Below are positions 38,241 to 46,527 of a DNA stretch of 64,000 nt, piece by piece. The position numbers and the translations under genes were made by a program. The notes below the pieces were generated by a model, which saw only the letters and a program-made list of their open reading frames with translations, did no database searches and was not told the DNA's origin. The DNA is from Candidatus Methanophagales archaeon (GTDB lineage Archaea; Halobacteriota; Syntropharchaeia; Alkanophagales; Methanospirareceae), in contig JANPRD010000010.1 of the NCBI GenBank assembly GCA_024699715.1, forward strand, positions 45,768 through 109,767, in the 5' to 3' direction. Numbering within the stretch: position 1 is the first letter of the stretch; each line of letters starts with the position of its first letter.

Positions 38241-38636
38241 TCATTCCTTACGCTCATTTCTCGCATCATTAATGATACCTCGCTCCATCTTCAGAATCCT
38301 CTGCCTTTCCGACTTTAACGCCTTCACGATGTATTCGCATGCATTCATCGGCTTTGTTTTACGCCCACAGGTGTAAATATCCACAGAAGCATACCCATAT
38401 TCAGGCCAAGTATGAATGGCAATATGGCTTTCAGCAACAAGAACAACACCTGAAACGCCATGCGGATGAAACTTATAAAACTTCTTTCCTATTATTTTTG
38501 ACCTTGCAACCTTCGCAGCATCCGTAAGAATACGCTCAATCTCCTCCATATTGTCCAATAACTCCGCATCGCATTCGTATAGGTCCATTATTACATGCGT
38601 CCCCAACGGCGTGCCTACGGTCTGAATCTTCGGCAT
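38241..38636 (-). CDS. speD: S-adenosylmethionine decarboxylase proenzyme
   Basis: Small class 1B SAM decarboxylase that cleaves itself to form a pyruvoyl group. The processing site is in AESHIAIHTWPEYG, between Glu and Ser, followed by the conserved ASVDIYTCG. Length 131 is normal. It supplies decarboxylated SAM to speE directly downstream. In archaea the same enzyme can also serve arginine decarboxylation, but the speE partner favours SAM. Confidence 0.94.
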   Translation of the reverse strand: MPKIQTVGTPLGTHVIMDLYECDAELLDNMEEIERILTDAAKVARSKIIGKKFYKFHPHGVSGVVLVAESHIAIHTWPEYGYASVDIYTCGRKTKPMNACEYIVKALKSERQRILKMERGIINDARNERKE

Positions 38637-38639
38637 CTC

Positions 38640-38800
38640 CCCCTTCCATCACGACACGCTCACTCTCCACTACCCTCTTTACGCACACGCCTCCACACAC
38701 ACTCCCTCTCTTCCCTCCCCTTTCTACTTGCTCCTCAATCCCCCCGCCTTGTTCTCCACCCACCACGCCTCTCCCACTCGCCCCCGTTCCTTTTCGCTTC
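38640..38800 (-). repeat. purine-asymmetric low-complexity tract
   Basis: C/T-rich on the plus strand (purine-rich on the coding strand) over about 160 bases between coaBC and speD, with imperfect GTGTGGAGG, GAGGGAG and GTGAGCGTG units. It belongs to the same class as the tract at 14646-14763. Confidence 0.5.
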
Positions 38801-38864
38801 TCCCCTCTACTCTTTTTAAAACTTACGCTTCCTCTCCCTACAAAATCGCCGAAGGTCTGTGGTC

Positions 38865-40118
38865 TCAGGCGTTAAGCATTTCCGCAACGATTTTAATAAG
38901 CACCGCAGCAATCTCCCGTTTCAAACCGCAGACATGCTCCACTTCGTTGCTGTCTCTTCGCAGTATGAAAACATCGTTCTCTTCGGTGCCGATGCCTCCT
39001 TTTCCGACATCATTCGCAACAACAACATCCAAATTCAACGCTTCCATTTTCTCACGAGAACGCTCAAGCAGTTCATCAACGGAAACATTCGCCTCCGCCT
39101 TGAACGCAACGATGAAAAGCGAGGGGAATTTCCTCCGAACTTCCTCAATTAGCTTCCTGTTAGGCGTCAAACGCAAGAGATATTCCTTATTTGAAGGCAT
39201 CTTACGCTCAACAAACTCCGCTTTGAAGTCAGAAATCGCAGCAGAAGAAATTAAAGCGTCGTATGCTCTTCCCTCTGATGCTGCTCGCTCCAACTCTTCA
39301 ATGCAGGCATCCGTCATTTCCGCAGCGGTCTCCACTTGAATCTCCTTGATTCCTTCAAATCCGAGCGTTTTGCTGTGAATTAGCGTGACTTCCGCACCCT
39401 GTCTGAACGCTTCCTTCGCCAATTCCATGCCCGTCTTCCCAGAACTCCTGTTCGTTAATATTCTAATGGGGTCAATAGGCTCTATTGTGGGTCCTCCTGT
39501 GATGAGTATGCGTTTTCCCTCAAGCACTCTTTCTGATAATTTCCGCTCTACTCGCAAAATAATGTCTTCAATACTTGCCATTTTCGCAAGACCTTCCTCA
39601 ATCCTAGGCTCAACGACCTCAACGCCGAGTTTCTTCAGCTTGCGAATGTTCTCTCGCAACACAGGATTCCTGTAAATTGTCTCGTGCATCGCAGGCACAA
39701 TTACAATAGGGATTTGAGAGCCGAAAGCGGTTGTTGCGAACGCCGTTACTGTTGTGTCGGAGACGCCCGTCGCAATTTTGTTCAGCGTGTTTGCGGTGCA
39801 TGGAGCGATTAAGAACAAATCTGCGAAGCCTTCCATGCCCAAAAACTCAACATGCTCTATTTTACCCATCAGTTTTGTGATGACCTCGTGTCCTGTCGCA
39901 TACTCAAGCGTGTAAGGATGTATGATTTCCATCGCTGCTTCGCTCATAACCGCATAAACATCCGCTCCATTACGAATCAACTCTCTGGCAAGCTCTACAG
40001 TTTTCACCGCTGCAATCGAGCCAGTCACGCCTAAAACAATCGTTTTACCCCAAAGAGAACCGCTCTTCTTACCTTTTATGCGTAGAGTGGGATGCTTCCT
40101 CTCGCCCTCCTTGCCCAT
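38865..40118 (-). CDS. coaBC: bifunctional phosphopantothenoylcysteine decarboxylase/synthetase
   Basis: Two CoA-pathway steps in one protein. The flavin-dependent CoaC half has GVTGSIAAVKTVELAREL, the active His in GKIEHVEFLG, APCTANTLNKIATGVSD and PAMHETIYRNP. The CoaB half begins at about 195 with ILITGGPTIEPIDPIR and has NRSSGKTGMELA. Length 417 is normal. The only good ATG lies five bases after the 3' end of the tRNA-Ala on the same strand, so the two may share a transcript. Confidence 0.93.
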   Translation of the reverse strand: MGKEGERKHPTLRIKGKKSGSLWGKTIVLGVTGSIAAVKTVELARELIRNGADVYAVMSEAAMEIIHPYTLEYATGHEVITKLMGKIEHVEFLGMEGFADLFLIAPCTANTLNKIATGVSDTTVTAFATTAFGSQIPIVIVPAMHETIYRNPVLRENIRKLKKLGVEVVEPRIEEGLAKMASIEDIILRVERKLSERVLEGKRILITGGPTIEPIDPIRILTNRSSGKTGMELAKEAFRQGAEVTLIHSKTLGFEGIKEIQVETAAEMTDACIEELERAASEGRAYDALISSAAISDFKAEFVERKMPSNKEYLLRLTPNRKLIEEVRRKFPSLFIVAFKAEANVSVDELLERSREKMEALNLDVVVANDVGKGGIGTEENDVFILRRDSNEVEHVCGLKREIAAVLIKIVAEMLNA

Positions 40119-40123
40119 TCAAT

Positions 40124-40195
40124 GGACCGGTCGGGACTCGAACCCGAGGCCTCTCGCACGCCAAGCGAGCGATCTTCCAGCTGATCTACCGGCCC
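40124..40195 (-). tRNA. tRNA-Ala (anticodon GGC)
   Basis: A 72-base cloverleaf. The acceptor stem is GGGCCGG with CCGGTCC and contains the G3-U70 pair that identifies alanine tRNA. The anticodon stem CTCGC/GCGAG holds the loop TTGGCGT with anticodon GGC. The T arm carries GGTTCGAGTCC. CCA is not encoded, as usual in archaea. It is directly upstream of coaBC. Confidence 0.95.
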
Positions 40196-40333
40196 TTCTC
40201 TCTCCTTCCTCCACACCTCTTTTTATTCTTTTCCATTGCTCAATAAGCAAACACGAAGAATGCGAAGAAGTGTTAGTCTGTGGGAGCATAAGAGGGCGAT
40301 TTAAATAAGGAGGAGCGAGAAAGGAGGGACGGT

Positions 40334-41452
40334 ATGGAAAAAGTGTGGGAGCGAGGGAACTTGCAAGACTTGGAGCAAGAGGTCATTTTCAACGGGACAT
40401 GCTGCTTCTGCGGTGCCTGCGGTGCGTTCTGCCCCGAATATATTTTTTACGAGGAGGAAATGCCTCGCACTCGCCAGAAATGCTACGAAATCTTCGGTGC
40501 GTGCTACGACTTCTGCCCTCGCACATTTCTGCCCGTTTTTGAGATTGAGCGGAAGATTTTCGGAAGCGTGAGAGAGGACAAACTGCTCGGCTTCTACCGA
40601 AGTGTTTGCATGGCTCGTGCGAAAGATGAGGAAATCCTCGCAATTTCGCAGGACGGCGGTGTCGTTTCCGCACTGCTGATTTTCATGCTTGAGCGAGGTC
40701 TTGCTGACGCTGCCGTTGTCGCTCGCAAATGCGGAGACTGGGGCGTTGAGCCTTCGGTAGCAACAAAGAGAGAAGAAGTGCTGGAATCTGCAGGCTCAAA
40801 ATACACGCAGTGCCCTTCGCTTCTCGGCTTCGGCTCTGCTCTTCGTGAGGGTTACGAGAAAATTGCGTTTGTTGGTTTGCCTTGTCATGTTCAAGCGTTG
40901 CGTAAGGTTCAACTCTCGCCGTTTTTTGACTTCAACAAGGCATCAGAACGCATAAGCATCGTCATCGGTCTGCTCTGCACAGAGACTTTTGACAGCACTC
41001 TTCTCTTTAAGAAGCTCTCAAACGAGGGAATTTCGCCATCTGAAGTGAAGAAGTTTGACATTAAGCGTGGAAAGTTCATCGCAGTTCTGCGTAGTGGAGA
41101 GCGTTTTGAGATTCCAGTGAAGGAGATGGCGGATGTTGAGCGTTCTGCATGCTCTTTCTGCTACGATTTCGCTGCTGAGCTCGCTGACATTTCAGTTGGA
41201 GGCGTTGGCTCGCCAGATGGCTTCTCAACGGTCATCGTGAGGAGCGAGAGGGGCGAGAAACTGCTTTCTGACGCTGAAGAAGCGGGTTTTATTGAGTGCA
41301 GGGAGCTCTCTGCGGAGAAAATAGAGGAAGTTCGCAAGAATGCGCTGCGAAAGAAGCGAAGGAACTTGAAGAAAATTCAAAAGAAGGCGGAATCGCTCAA
41401 AATCCTGAACCTGCTCGTGAAATTGGAAGATTTGGAGCGACTGCTCATTTGA
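40334..41452 (+). CDS. FrhB-family F420-reducing (iron-sulfur flavo-) protein
   Basis: Homologue of the F420 hydrogenase/dehydrogenase beta subunit. The N-terminus has Cys motifs CCFCGACGAFCPE and CYDFCPR for an Fe-S centre. Next come SQDGGVVSALLIFMLE, the conserved GSKYTQCP and GLPCHVQALRK, and CSFCYDFAAELADIS near the end. It would pass electrons between F420H2 and Fe-S partners. It sits 68 bases before cdhA in the same direction, suggesting that CODH/ACS electrons exchange with F420 or ferredoxin through it. Partner identity is inference from position. Confidence 0.85.
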   Translation: MEKVWERGNLQDLEQEVIFNGTCCFCGACGAFCPEYIFYEEEMPRTRQKCYEIFGACYDFCPRTFLPVFEIERKIFGSVREDKLLGFYRSVCMARAKDEEILAISQDGGVVSALLIFMLERGLADAAVVARKCGDWGVEPSVATKREEVLESAGSKYTQCPSLLGFGSALREGYEKIAFVGLPCHVQALRKVQLSPFFDFNKASERISIVIGLLCTETFDSTLLFKKLSNEGISPSEVKKFDIKRGKFIAVLRSGERFEIPVKEMADVERSACSFCYDFAAELADISVGGVGSPDGFSTVIVRSERGEKLLSDAEEAGFIECRELSAEKIEEVRKNALRKKRRNLKKIQKKAESLKILNLLVKLEDLERLLI

Positions 41453-41520
41453 GGGCGAAGCGGAGGAGCGTGAGATGCCTTTGCGGTTGAGGCGTGAGAG
41501 GTTAACGGGGTGAGGAAAAG

Positions 41521-43917
41521 ATGGAGGTCAAGCGAGGGGGAGAGGTGCTGACGCTTGAGGGTTTGGAGAATGTGCGGATTTTCATCGGTAAGATAGAGGG
41601 AGAAGAGGAGGAAGAGGAGGAATGGGAGCCGGTGGGACCGACGCCGATGCCCACGATTGCGACACTTCGCTCTTGGGATTTCAAGTTACTGCGTCGTTAC
41701 AAGCCTTTCTATGCGCCATTCTGCGATTTCTGCTGCCTCTGCACATTCGGTAAGTGCGATTTAACGGGCAACAAGAAGGGTGCTTGCGGCATCAGAATGG
41801 ACGCACAGCAAGGAAGAATCGTGCTTCTCGCATGCATTATCGGATGTTCTGCACACTGCGGGCATGGAAGACACATGCTTCACGAATTATTGAGGAAGTT
41901 CGGTGATGTTGAAATAGATTTTGGACCTGAAATTGATATTGAAGCGCCATTAACTCGCCTTATTTGCGGCATAAAGCCTCGCAGGATAAGCGATTATGAG
42001 CAGGTTTTTGATTATGTAGAAAAGGAATTGGTGCAGTTGAGCGATGCTTTGCACACTGGTCAGGAGGGTTCTTACCTTGATTTTGAGTCTAAGGCGTTTC
42101 ATGTCGGAATGCTTGACTCGCTGAGCAAGGAAGCAGCAGACATCATACAGATGGCAGCCTACGGGATGCCCTCAAGCAAAGAAGGCGGGGGTCCTGATGT
42201 TCCGCTTGTTGAAGTTGGCATGGGCGTCGTTGACACAACGAAAGCGGTCATCCTCGTCATCGGACACAATGTCGTGCCTGCAGCAGAAATCGCTGACTAC
42301 ATGGAAGAAAGCGGGCATGAGGACGAGATTGAGCTCGTAGGAATATGTTGCACCGCTCACGACGTCACGAGATACAAACCGAAGGCTAAAATCATTTCAG
42401 CACTCGGCAGGCAGCTCCGTGTGATAAGAGCGGGAATCGCAGATGTGATTGTTGTGGATGAGCAGTGCATACGAGCGGATGTCGTTGAATCTGCGAGCAG
42501 AGTGCATTCACCCGTGATTGCTACGAACGAGAAGGCGATGCACGGCTTGGAAGACCGCACGGATGACCCCGCAGACGAGATTGTTGAGGATTTGGTGAGT
42601 GAGCGAGTGCCCGGTGTTGTGATTTTAGACCCTGAGAAAGTCGGCGAAGTCGCAGTGAAGACGGCTTTGCGAATGAAGGAGAAGCGTCGTAAAATGCGAA
42701 TAATTATGAGCGATGAGGAATTTCAGCGCTGGGTGAGAGAGTGCATTCAATGCGGTTCTTGCACGCTTGCATGCCCTCTCGGCTTGAGAATCGGTGAGGC
42801 GAATGCGAAAGCAGCATCAGGAAATAAAGAGGCGCTCGCTTCCCTCTTTGACATCTGCGTCGGCTGCGGTCGCTGCGAGCAGGTATGCAAGAAGCATATT
42901 CCGATAATTGATGTGATTACGAAGGCAGCATACCCGAAAATAAAGGAGGAGAGGGGGAAAATAAGGGTTGGTCGTGGTCCTATTTGGGACAGTGAGATAA
43001 GAGAAGTCGGCGCTCCCATCGTTTTAGGAACAATTCCCGGTGTAATTGCACCTATCGGATGCGGAAATTATCCCAATGGAACGAGGGATGCGTGGCTGAT
43101 TGTTGAAGAGTTCGCATCACGCAACTACATCGTCACACTTACGGGATGCATGGCGATTGACGCTGCGCTCTGGAAGGACGAAGAAGGTAAAACGGTCTAC
43201 GAGAAATATCACGGCAGATTTGACGCTGGTGGCGTCCTGAACATCGGCTCCTGCGTCGCAAATGCGCACATTCACGGCGCTGCAATAAAAATCGCTGCGA
43301 TATTTGCGAGGCGGAAATTGCGAGCGAACTACGAGGAAATCGCAGACTACATTTTAAATAGAGTGGGCGCTTGCGGTGTCGCATGGGGAGCGATGTCGCA
43401 GAAGGCTGCTTCAATCGCAACAGGCTTCAACCGTTTGGGTGTTCCAGCAGTTGTCGGTCCGCATGGCACAAAATACCGCAGAGCATTCCTCGGCAGGAGC
43501 GATATTGAGGAGGATTGGCTCATCTTTGATGCGAGGGACGGCTCTGAAGTCAGGATTGAGCCCGCACCTGAGCATTTGCTCGTCGCATGCGAGACGATTG
43601 AAGAAGCCCTGCCGATGATTGCGAAGCTTTGCTTCAGACCTTCTGACACTGACAGGGGACGCTCAATTAAACTCACACACTACATTGATTTGCACGAGAA
43701 ATATTTGGGGTGCCTGCCGAAAGACTGGCATCTTTTCGTGAGAACCGCAGCAGACCTGCCGATTGCACGCAGGGACGAACTGCTCAAGCGCCTTGAGGAC
43801 GAGCATGGCTGGGTGATTGACTGGAAGCGTAAGCGAATAAAGGAAGGCCCTCTGCGAGGCTACGACCCTTCTTTCGACCCGACAAACCTCCGCAGGCTCA
43901 TTCGGCAGAAGAAATGA
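41521..43917 (+). CDS. cdhA: CODH/ACS alpha subunit
   Basis: Ni-Fe-S carbon monoxide dehydrogenase of the acetyl-CoA decarbonylase/synthase complex. The N-terminus has the D/B-cluster cysteines CDFCCLCTFGKCDL and ACIIGCSAHCGHG. Two extra 4Fe-4S motifs, CIQCGSCTLACPLG and CVGCGRCEQVCKK, mark the archaeal alpha form. The C-cluster region includes LTGCMAIDAA, NIGSCVANAHIHG and GACGVAWGAMSQKA. Length 798 is normal. A GEEEEEEE-type acidic run lies near residue 27. It is followed by cdhB after a repeat tract; cdhC, D and E are not in the window. Confidence 0.96.
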   Translation: MEVKRGGEVLTLEGLENVRIFIGKIEGEEEEEEEWEPVGPTPMPTIATLRSWDFKLLRRYKPFYAPFCDFCCLCTFGKCDLTGNKKGACGIRMDAQQGRIVLLACIIGCSAHCGHGRHMLHELLRKFGDVEIDFGPEIDIEAPLTRLICGIKPRRISDYEQVFDYVEKELVQLSDALHTGQEGSYLDFESKAFHVGMLDSLSKEAADIIQMAAYGMPSSKEGGGPDVPLVEVGMGVVDTTKAVILVIGHNVVPAAEIADYMEESGHEDEIELVGICCTAHDVTRYKPKAKIISALGRQLRVIRAGIADVIVVDEQCIRADVVESASRVHSPVIATNEKAMHGLEDRTDDPADEIVEDLVSERVPGVVILDPEKVGEVAVKTALRMKEKRRKMRIIMSDEEFQRWVRECIQCGSCTLACPLGLRIGEANAKAASGNKEALASLFDICVGCGRCEQVCKKHIPIIDVITKAAYPKIKEERGKIRVGRGPIWDSEIREVGAPIVLGTIPGVIAPIGCGNYPNGTRDAWLIVEEFASRNYIVTLTGCMAIDAALWKDEEGKTVYEKYHGRFDAGGVLNIGSCVANAHIHGAAIKIAAIFARRKLRANYEEIADYILNRVGACGVAWGAMSQKAASIATGFNRLGVPAVVGPHGTKYRRAFLGRSDIEEDWLIFDARDGSEVRIEPAPEHLLVACETIEEALPMIAKLCFRPSDTDRGRSIKLTHYIDLHEKYLGCLPKDWHLFVRTAADLPIARRDELLKRLEDEHGWVIDWKRKRIKEGPLRGYDPSFDPTNLRRLIRQKK

Positions 43918-44050
43918 GAGCGCATGAATGGGTGAGTGTGAGGTAAGTGAGAGTGAAAGAGCGTGAGAGTGAGGGTGTGAGAGTGAGAGGGCGTGAGAGT
44001 AAGCGTGTGAGAGCGTGAGTGTGAGGCGGAGAGAGGGGTGTGTGTGGAAG
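43918..44050 (+). repeat. GTGAGAG-type purine-rich low-complexity repeat
   Basis: The spacer between cdhA and cdhB is made of imperfect GTGAGAGT, GCGTGAGA and GTGTGAG units over about 130 bases, with purines on the coding strand. A frame exists across parts of it, but nothing suggests a protein. Confidence 0.75.
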
Positions 44051-44060
44051 GTGAGAGGAG

Positions 44061-44594
44061 ATGCGAGCGAGGGAAGTGCCTTTTGACATTGCGAACATTC
44101 CAGGGCAGGAAACGGGCAGGATAGTCTCTGCGGAAGTTGCAGCAGCGCTCATTTCTGCTTCTCACCGTCCTTTGCTCGTCGTCGGTTCAGAAGTGATGCG
44201 AGACGAATTTTTTGTGGAGAAAGCGATTGAAATGGGCGAAAAGGGCGTTGCAATCGCCGCAACTGGAAAAAGCATCAGGGGCTTCATGCGTAAAGGCTAC
44301 AAAAAAGTTCAATATTTCAACCTTCACGACATCACTAACCGCCTTCGTGACCCAAATTGGAGAGGTATTGACGGCAACGGAAACCACGACACCGTCATAT
44401 TCTTCGGCATCTTATACTATTACGCATCACAAATGCTCTCATGCCTTAAAAATTTCGCATTGAACCCTCTGATTCGCACAATATCCATAGACAGATACTA
44501 CCATCCGAATGCGAGATTCACATTCCCCAACATTGAAAGCGACGAAGAATACAAAAAAATGATAGAAAAGGTCGTTGAATTGGTGAAGCGGTGA
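44061..44594 (+). CDS. cdhB: CODH/ACS epsilon subunit
   Basis: Small subunit that partners with CdhA and may help flavin-linked electron transfer. Family features: PFDIANIPGQETGRIVS at the start, ASHRPLLVVGSE, the glycine loop IDGNGNHDTVIFFGILYYYASQ and IRTISIDRYYHPNA. Length 177 is normal. It lies in the standard cdhAB order. Confidence 0.94.
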   Translation: MRAREVPFDIANIPGQETGRIVSAEVAAALISASHRPLLVVGSEVMRDEFFVEKAIEMGEKGVAIAATGKSIRGFMRKGYKKVQYFNLHDITNRLRDPNWRGIDGNGNHDTVIFFGILYYYASQMLSCLKNFALNPLIRTISIDRYYHPNARFTFPNIESDEEYKKMIEKVVELVKR

Positions 44595-44826
44595 ATACCT
44601 GCTCGCAATGCTTTTTCTTCCTTACATTGAATTAATTTCCGAATTATTATTTTCTAACAAAATCCTCCTTTTTCCACCTCTTTTATTCTTCCTCTCTTCT
44701 CCTTAATTGAAGGAAGGCAATATGAGAAATGCATTTCAACAACCTCAACAACCCTAACAACCCACGAAGCTTTCCCCTCATCATGCCCCTCTTCAAAAAT
44801 CGCAATCCTTTTATGAATTGAAAATC

Positions 44827-44837
44827 TTTTTATATGC
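44827..44837 (+). promoter_or_regulatory. TATA box of FmdE-like gene
   Basis: CTTTTTATATG lies about 37-47 bases before ATG 44874. Two ribosome-binding stretches follow (GGAGGTG at about 44856 and AAGGAGAG just before the start). Upstream, 44595-44826 holds no gene I can support. Confidence 0.55.
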
Positions 44838-44873
44838 AATTCATTATAATAAAATGGAGGTGTAGAAGGAGAG

Positions 44874-46220
44874 ATGATGATGAGAAAAGAGTGGAAGACA
44901 CTAATCGTAGCAATATTTATAGGTAGTGTATGTATTGGGGCGGTCTCGGCACAAGGCAGTCTCGTCAGTGATTATCCCGAACTAAAGCCGTTAGTTGACT
45001 TCGTTGGCGAAGAGGAAATATCAGTGATGGATTTAGTAGGGTATAAAGCTGCGGAGAAGGCGATGGAAGAGTTGGGATTCAGCAAAGGCGACCCAAACAT
45101 TCTGGCACTTACCGACGCAGGATATATTGCAAACATTGACAAGTATAGCACGGAAAGAGCCCTTAACGGTCTGATGATGGCTGCTGGAGTCTCACAAGGC
45201 AAAGGGAATTTGGTGAATGTGCATCGTGCGTATAATAAACCGCTTTGGTTTGCTTTCTTTGACAAAGAGACTGGCGATTGCATCTACCTTGAGGTAAACA
45301 AGAGCTACCTTAAGTCGTGGTTAGACAGGGAAGCTGCAGGCTCAGTAAATCTTTCAGCGTTCATGGAGGTCGGTGCAGATGCTTTGTTCTCGAAGATTTC
45401 CAGAGAGAATATAGACCCAGACAGGCTTATCACCGAGGAAGGGGCAAAGGCATGGCATCACAACTTTGAGGAGAAAACGTTCGGTGGAAATGAGTTCAGC
45501 ATTATCACCATAAGCGCTGTCTGGAGCAAAGGGATAAGCAATGAATTCCTGAGGAGTGCGGAACTCCACAATCATATCTGTCCCGGACTAACGAGTGGTT
45601 ACTTTATAGCGGAATACCTGAAGAAGCACTATCCGCTGGAGAAGGGCGAACAATGGGTTGTTTGGGCTGTTCCACCATGGTGCAAGGACGATGCCTTGCA
45701 GCAAATACTTGACGCCACCGTAGGGAAGAGATGTATGGCTGTAATGTATATTCCGGGCAATATCAGCAAGAAGCTCCCTCCTGAGTACAAGAACATAGCG
45801 GGGATATACGTAAAAATAGGCAAGACAGGAGAGGCAAAAGCGATAGTTCTGGGTTGGGACTGGGATAAAGCCTGCTCCGACTGTGGAATCACCAGGAAGG
45901 ACTTCAAAGATTTTAGCAGCTACAAATGGTGGTGGACACGGCTCAGAGCGGATGTAATGCTCATGGAGCATGAGCCTGAGGAATACATCTCCGTGCTTAT
46001 GGAAAAAGATTTGGGAAATCAAGGCTCGATTAAAGAGATGAATGCCAAGTGGATGGCAGTGGGCGCAAATCCGCTGGTCGAACTGGGCATCATGCCACCT
46101 GAAAACACAGCAACACCGAAAACCCCAGAAAAAACTCATTCAATTCCAGTAACTTGCGTCATAGCAGCCATAGCCATTGCAAGTGTGCTCGCAATAGTAA
46201 GAAAAAACATGCGGAAATGA
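44874..46220 (+). CDS. secreted, membrane-anchored FmdE-family protein
   Basis: A 448-residue protein with a signal peptide (about 8-27, ending VSAQ), two related FmdE-like halves and a C-terminal membrane anchor (about 420-440) after a Pro/Thr linker. The first half has GYKAAEKAMEELG and GLMMAAGVSQGKGNLVNV. The second has the metal-binding motif ELHNHICPGLTSGY, then PPWCKDDALQQILDATVGKR and ACSDCG. FmdE proteins are named from a formylmethanofuran dehydrogenase operon and bind metal; this one faces outside the cell. The same strand continues with a small peptide and a radical SAM gene. A role in metal capture or peptide display is inference. Confidence 0.8.
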   Translation: MMMRKEWKTLIVAIFIGSVCIGAVSAQGSLVSDYPELKPLVDFVGEEEISVMDLVGYKAAEKAMEELGFSKGDPNILALTDAGYIANIDKYSTERALNGLMMAAGVSQGKGNLVNVHRAYNKPLWFAFFDKETGDCIYLEVNKSYLKSWLDREAAGSVNLSAFMEVGADALFSKISRENIDPDRLITEEGAKAWHHNFEEKTFGGNEFSIITISAVWSKGISNEFLRSAELHNHICPGLTSGYFIAEYLKKHYPLEKGEQWVVWAVPPWCKDDALQQILDATVGKRCMAVMYIPGNISKKLPPEYKNIAGIYVKIGKTGEAKAIVLGWDWDKACSDCGITRKDFKDFSSYKWWWTRLRADVMLMEHEPEEYISVLMEKDLGNQGSIKEMNAKWMAVGANPLVELGIMPPENTATPKTPEKTHSIPVTCVIAAIAIASVLAIVRKNMRK

Positions 46221-46255
46221 CATAATAATTCCCAACTAAGAGAGAAAACGAAAAT

Positions 46256-46307
46256 CTTAAATACCCAAAGAATATTGGGAAGAATGGTGTAAAGGTGTAA
46301 GGAGGTG
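46256..46307 (+). promoter_or_regulatory. promoter with operator-like palindrome before peptide gene
   Basis: CTTAAATA (46256-46263) looks like a TATA box. Directly after it lies the inverted repeat CCCAA-AGAATA-TTGGG (46264-46279), placed where a repressor would block RNA polymerase. GGAGGTG at 46301-46307 is a strong ribosome site nine bases before ATG 46317. The peptide and radical SAM genes can therefore be expressed separately from the FmdE-like gene. Confidence 0.5.
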
Positions 46308-46316
46308 ATGTAAAAA

Positions 46317-46481
46317 ATGTGCGCACCGGTAAGTGTAAGTGCGGCGACAGTGGGCGGGGCGGTAGCAGCTCAGGCGATAGCGATGAGCCAGATTATAGCC
46401 GTCGCTGTTCTCGGCAGTATCTCCGCCCTGAACTTCCTTCATCCGCTAAGAAGGCGAAATGCGGAGAAGATAGAGGGATAG
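46317..46481 (+). CDS. 54-residue peptide, candidate substrate of radical SAM enzyme
   Basis: Begins MCAPVSVSAATVGG, continues with Ala/Ile/Val-rich sequence and ends ISALNFLHPLRRRNAEKIEG; stop TAG. It has one Cys at position 2, two short hydrophobic stretches (about 9-22 and 26-41) and a basic tail. The ribosome site GGAGGTG at a good distance makes translation likely. It is 46 bases before a radical SAM/SPASM gene, the usual layout of ribosomal peptides and their modifying enzyme. I do not recognise the sequence. It could instead be a small membrane protein. Confidence 0.65.
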   Translation: MCAPVSVSAATVGGAVAAQAIAMSQIIAVAVLGSISALNFLHPLRRRNAEKIEG

Positions 46482-46527
46482 GAAGAGAGGGGAATACTTT
46501 CCTTCCCTTTTTCATTTTTTCCCAAAA

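Noticed and set aside
44654..44839. Minus-strand 61-codon frame before the FmdE-like gene
   Set aside because: Overlaps that gene's promoter and shows no protein-like features.
46070..46220. C-terminus of the FmdE-like protein as a PGF-CTERM archaeosortase signal
   Set aside because: It has linker, membrane segment and basic tail but no PGF motif; treated as a plain anchor.
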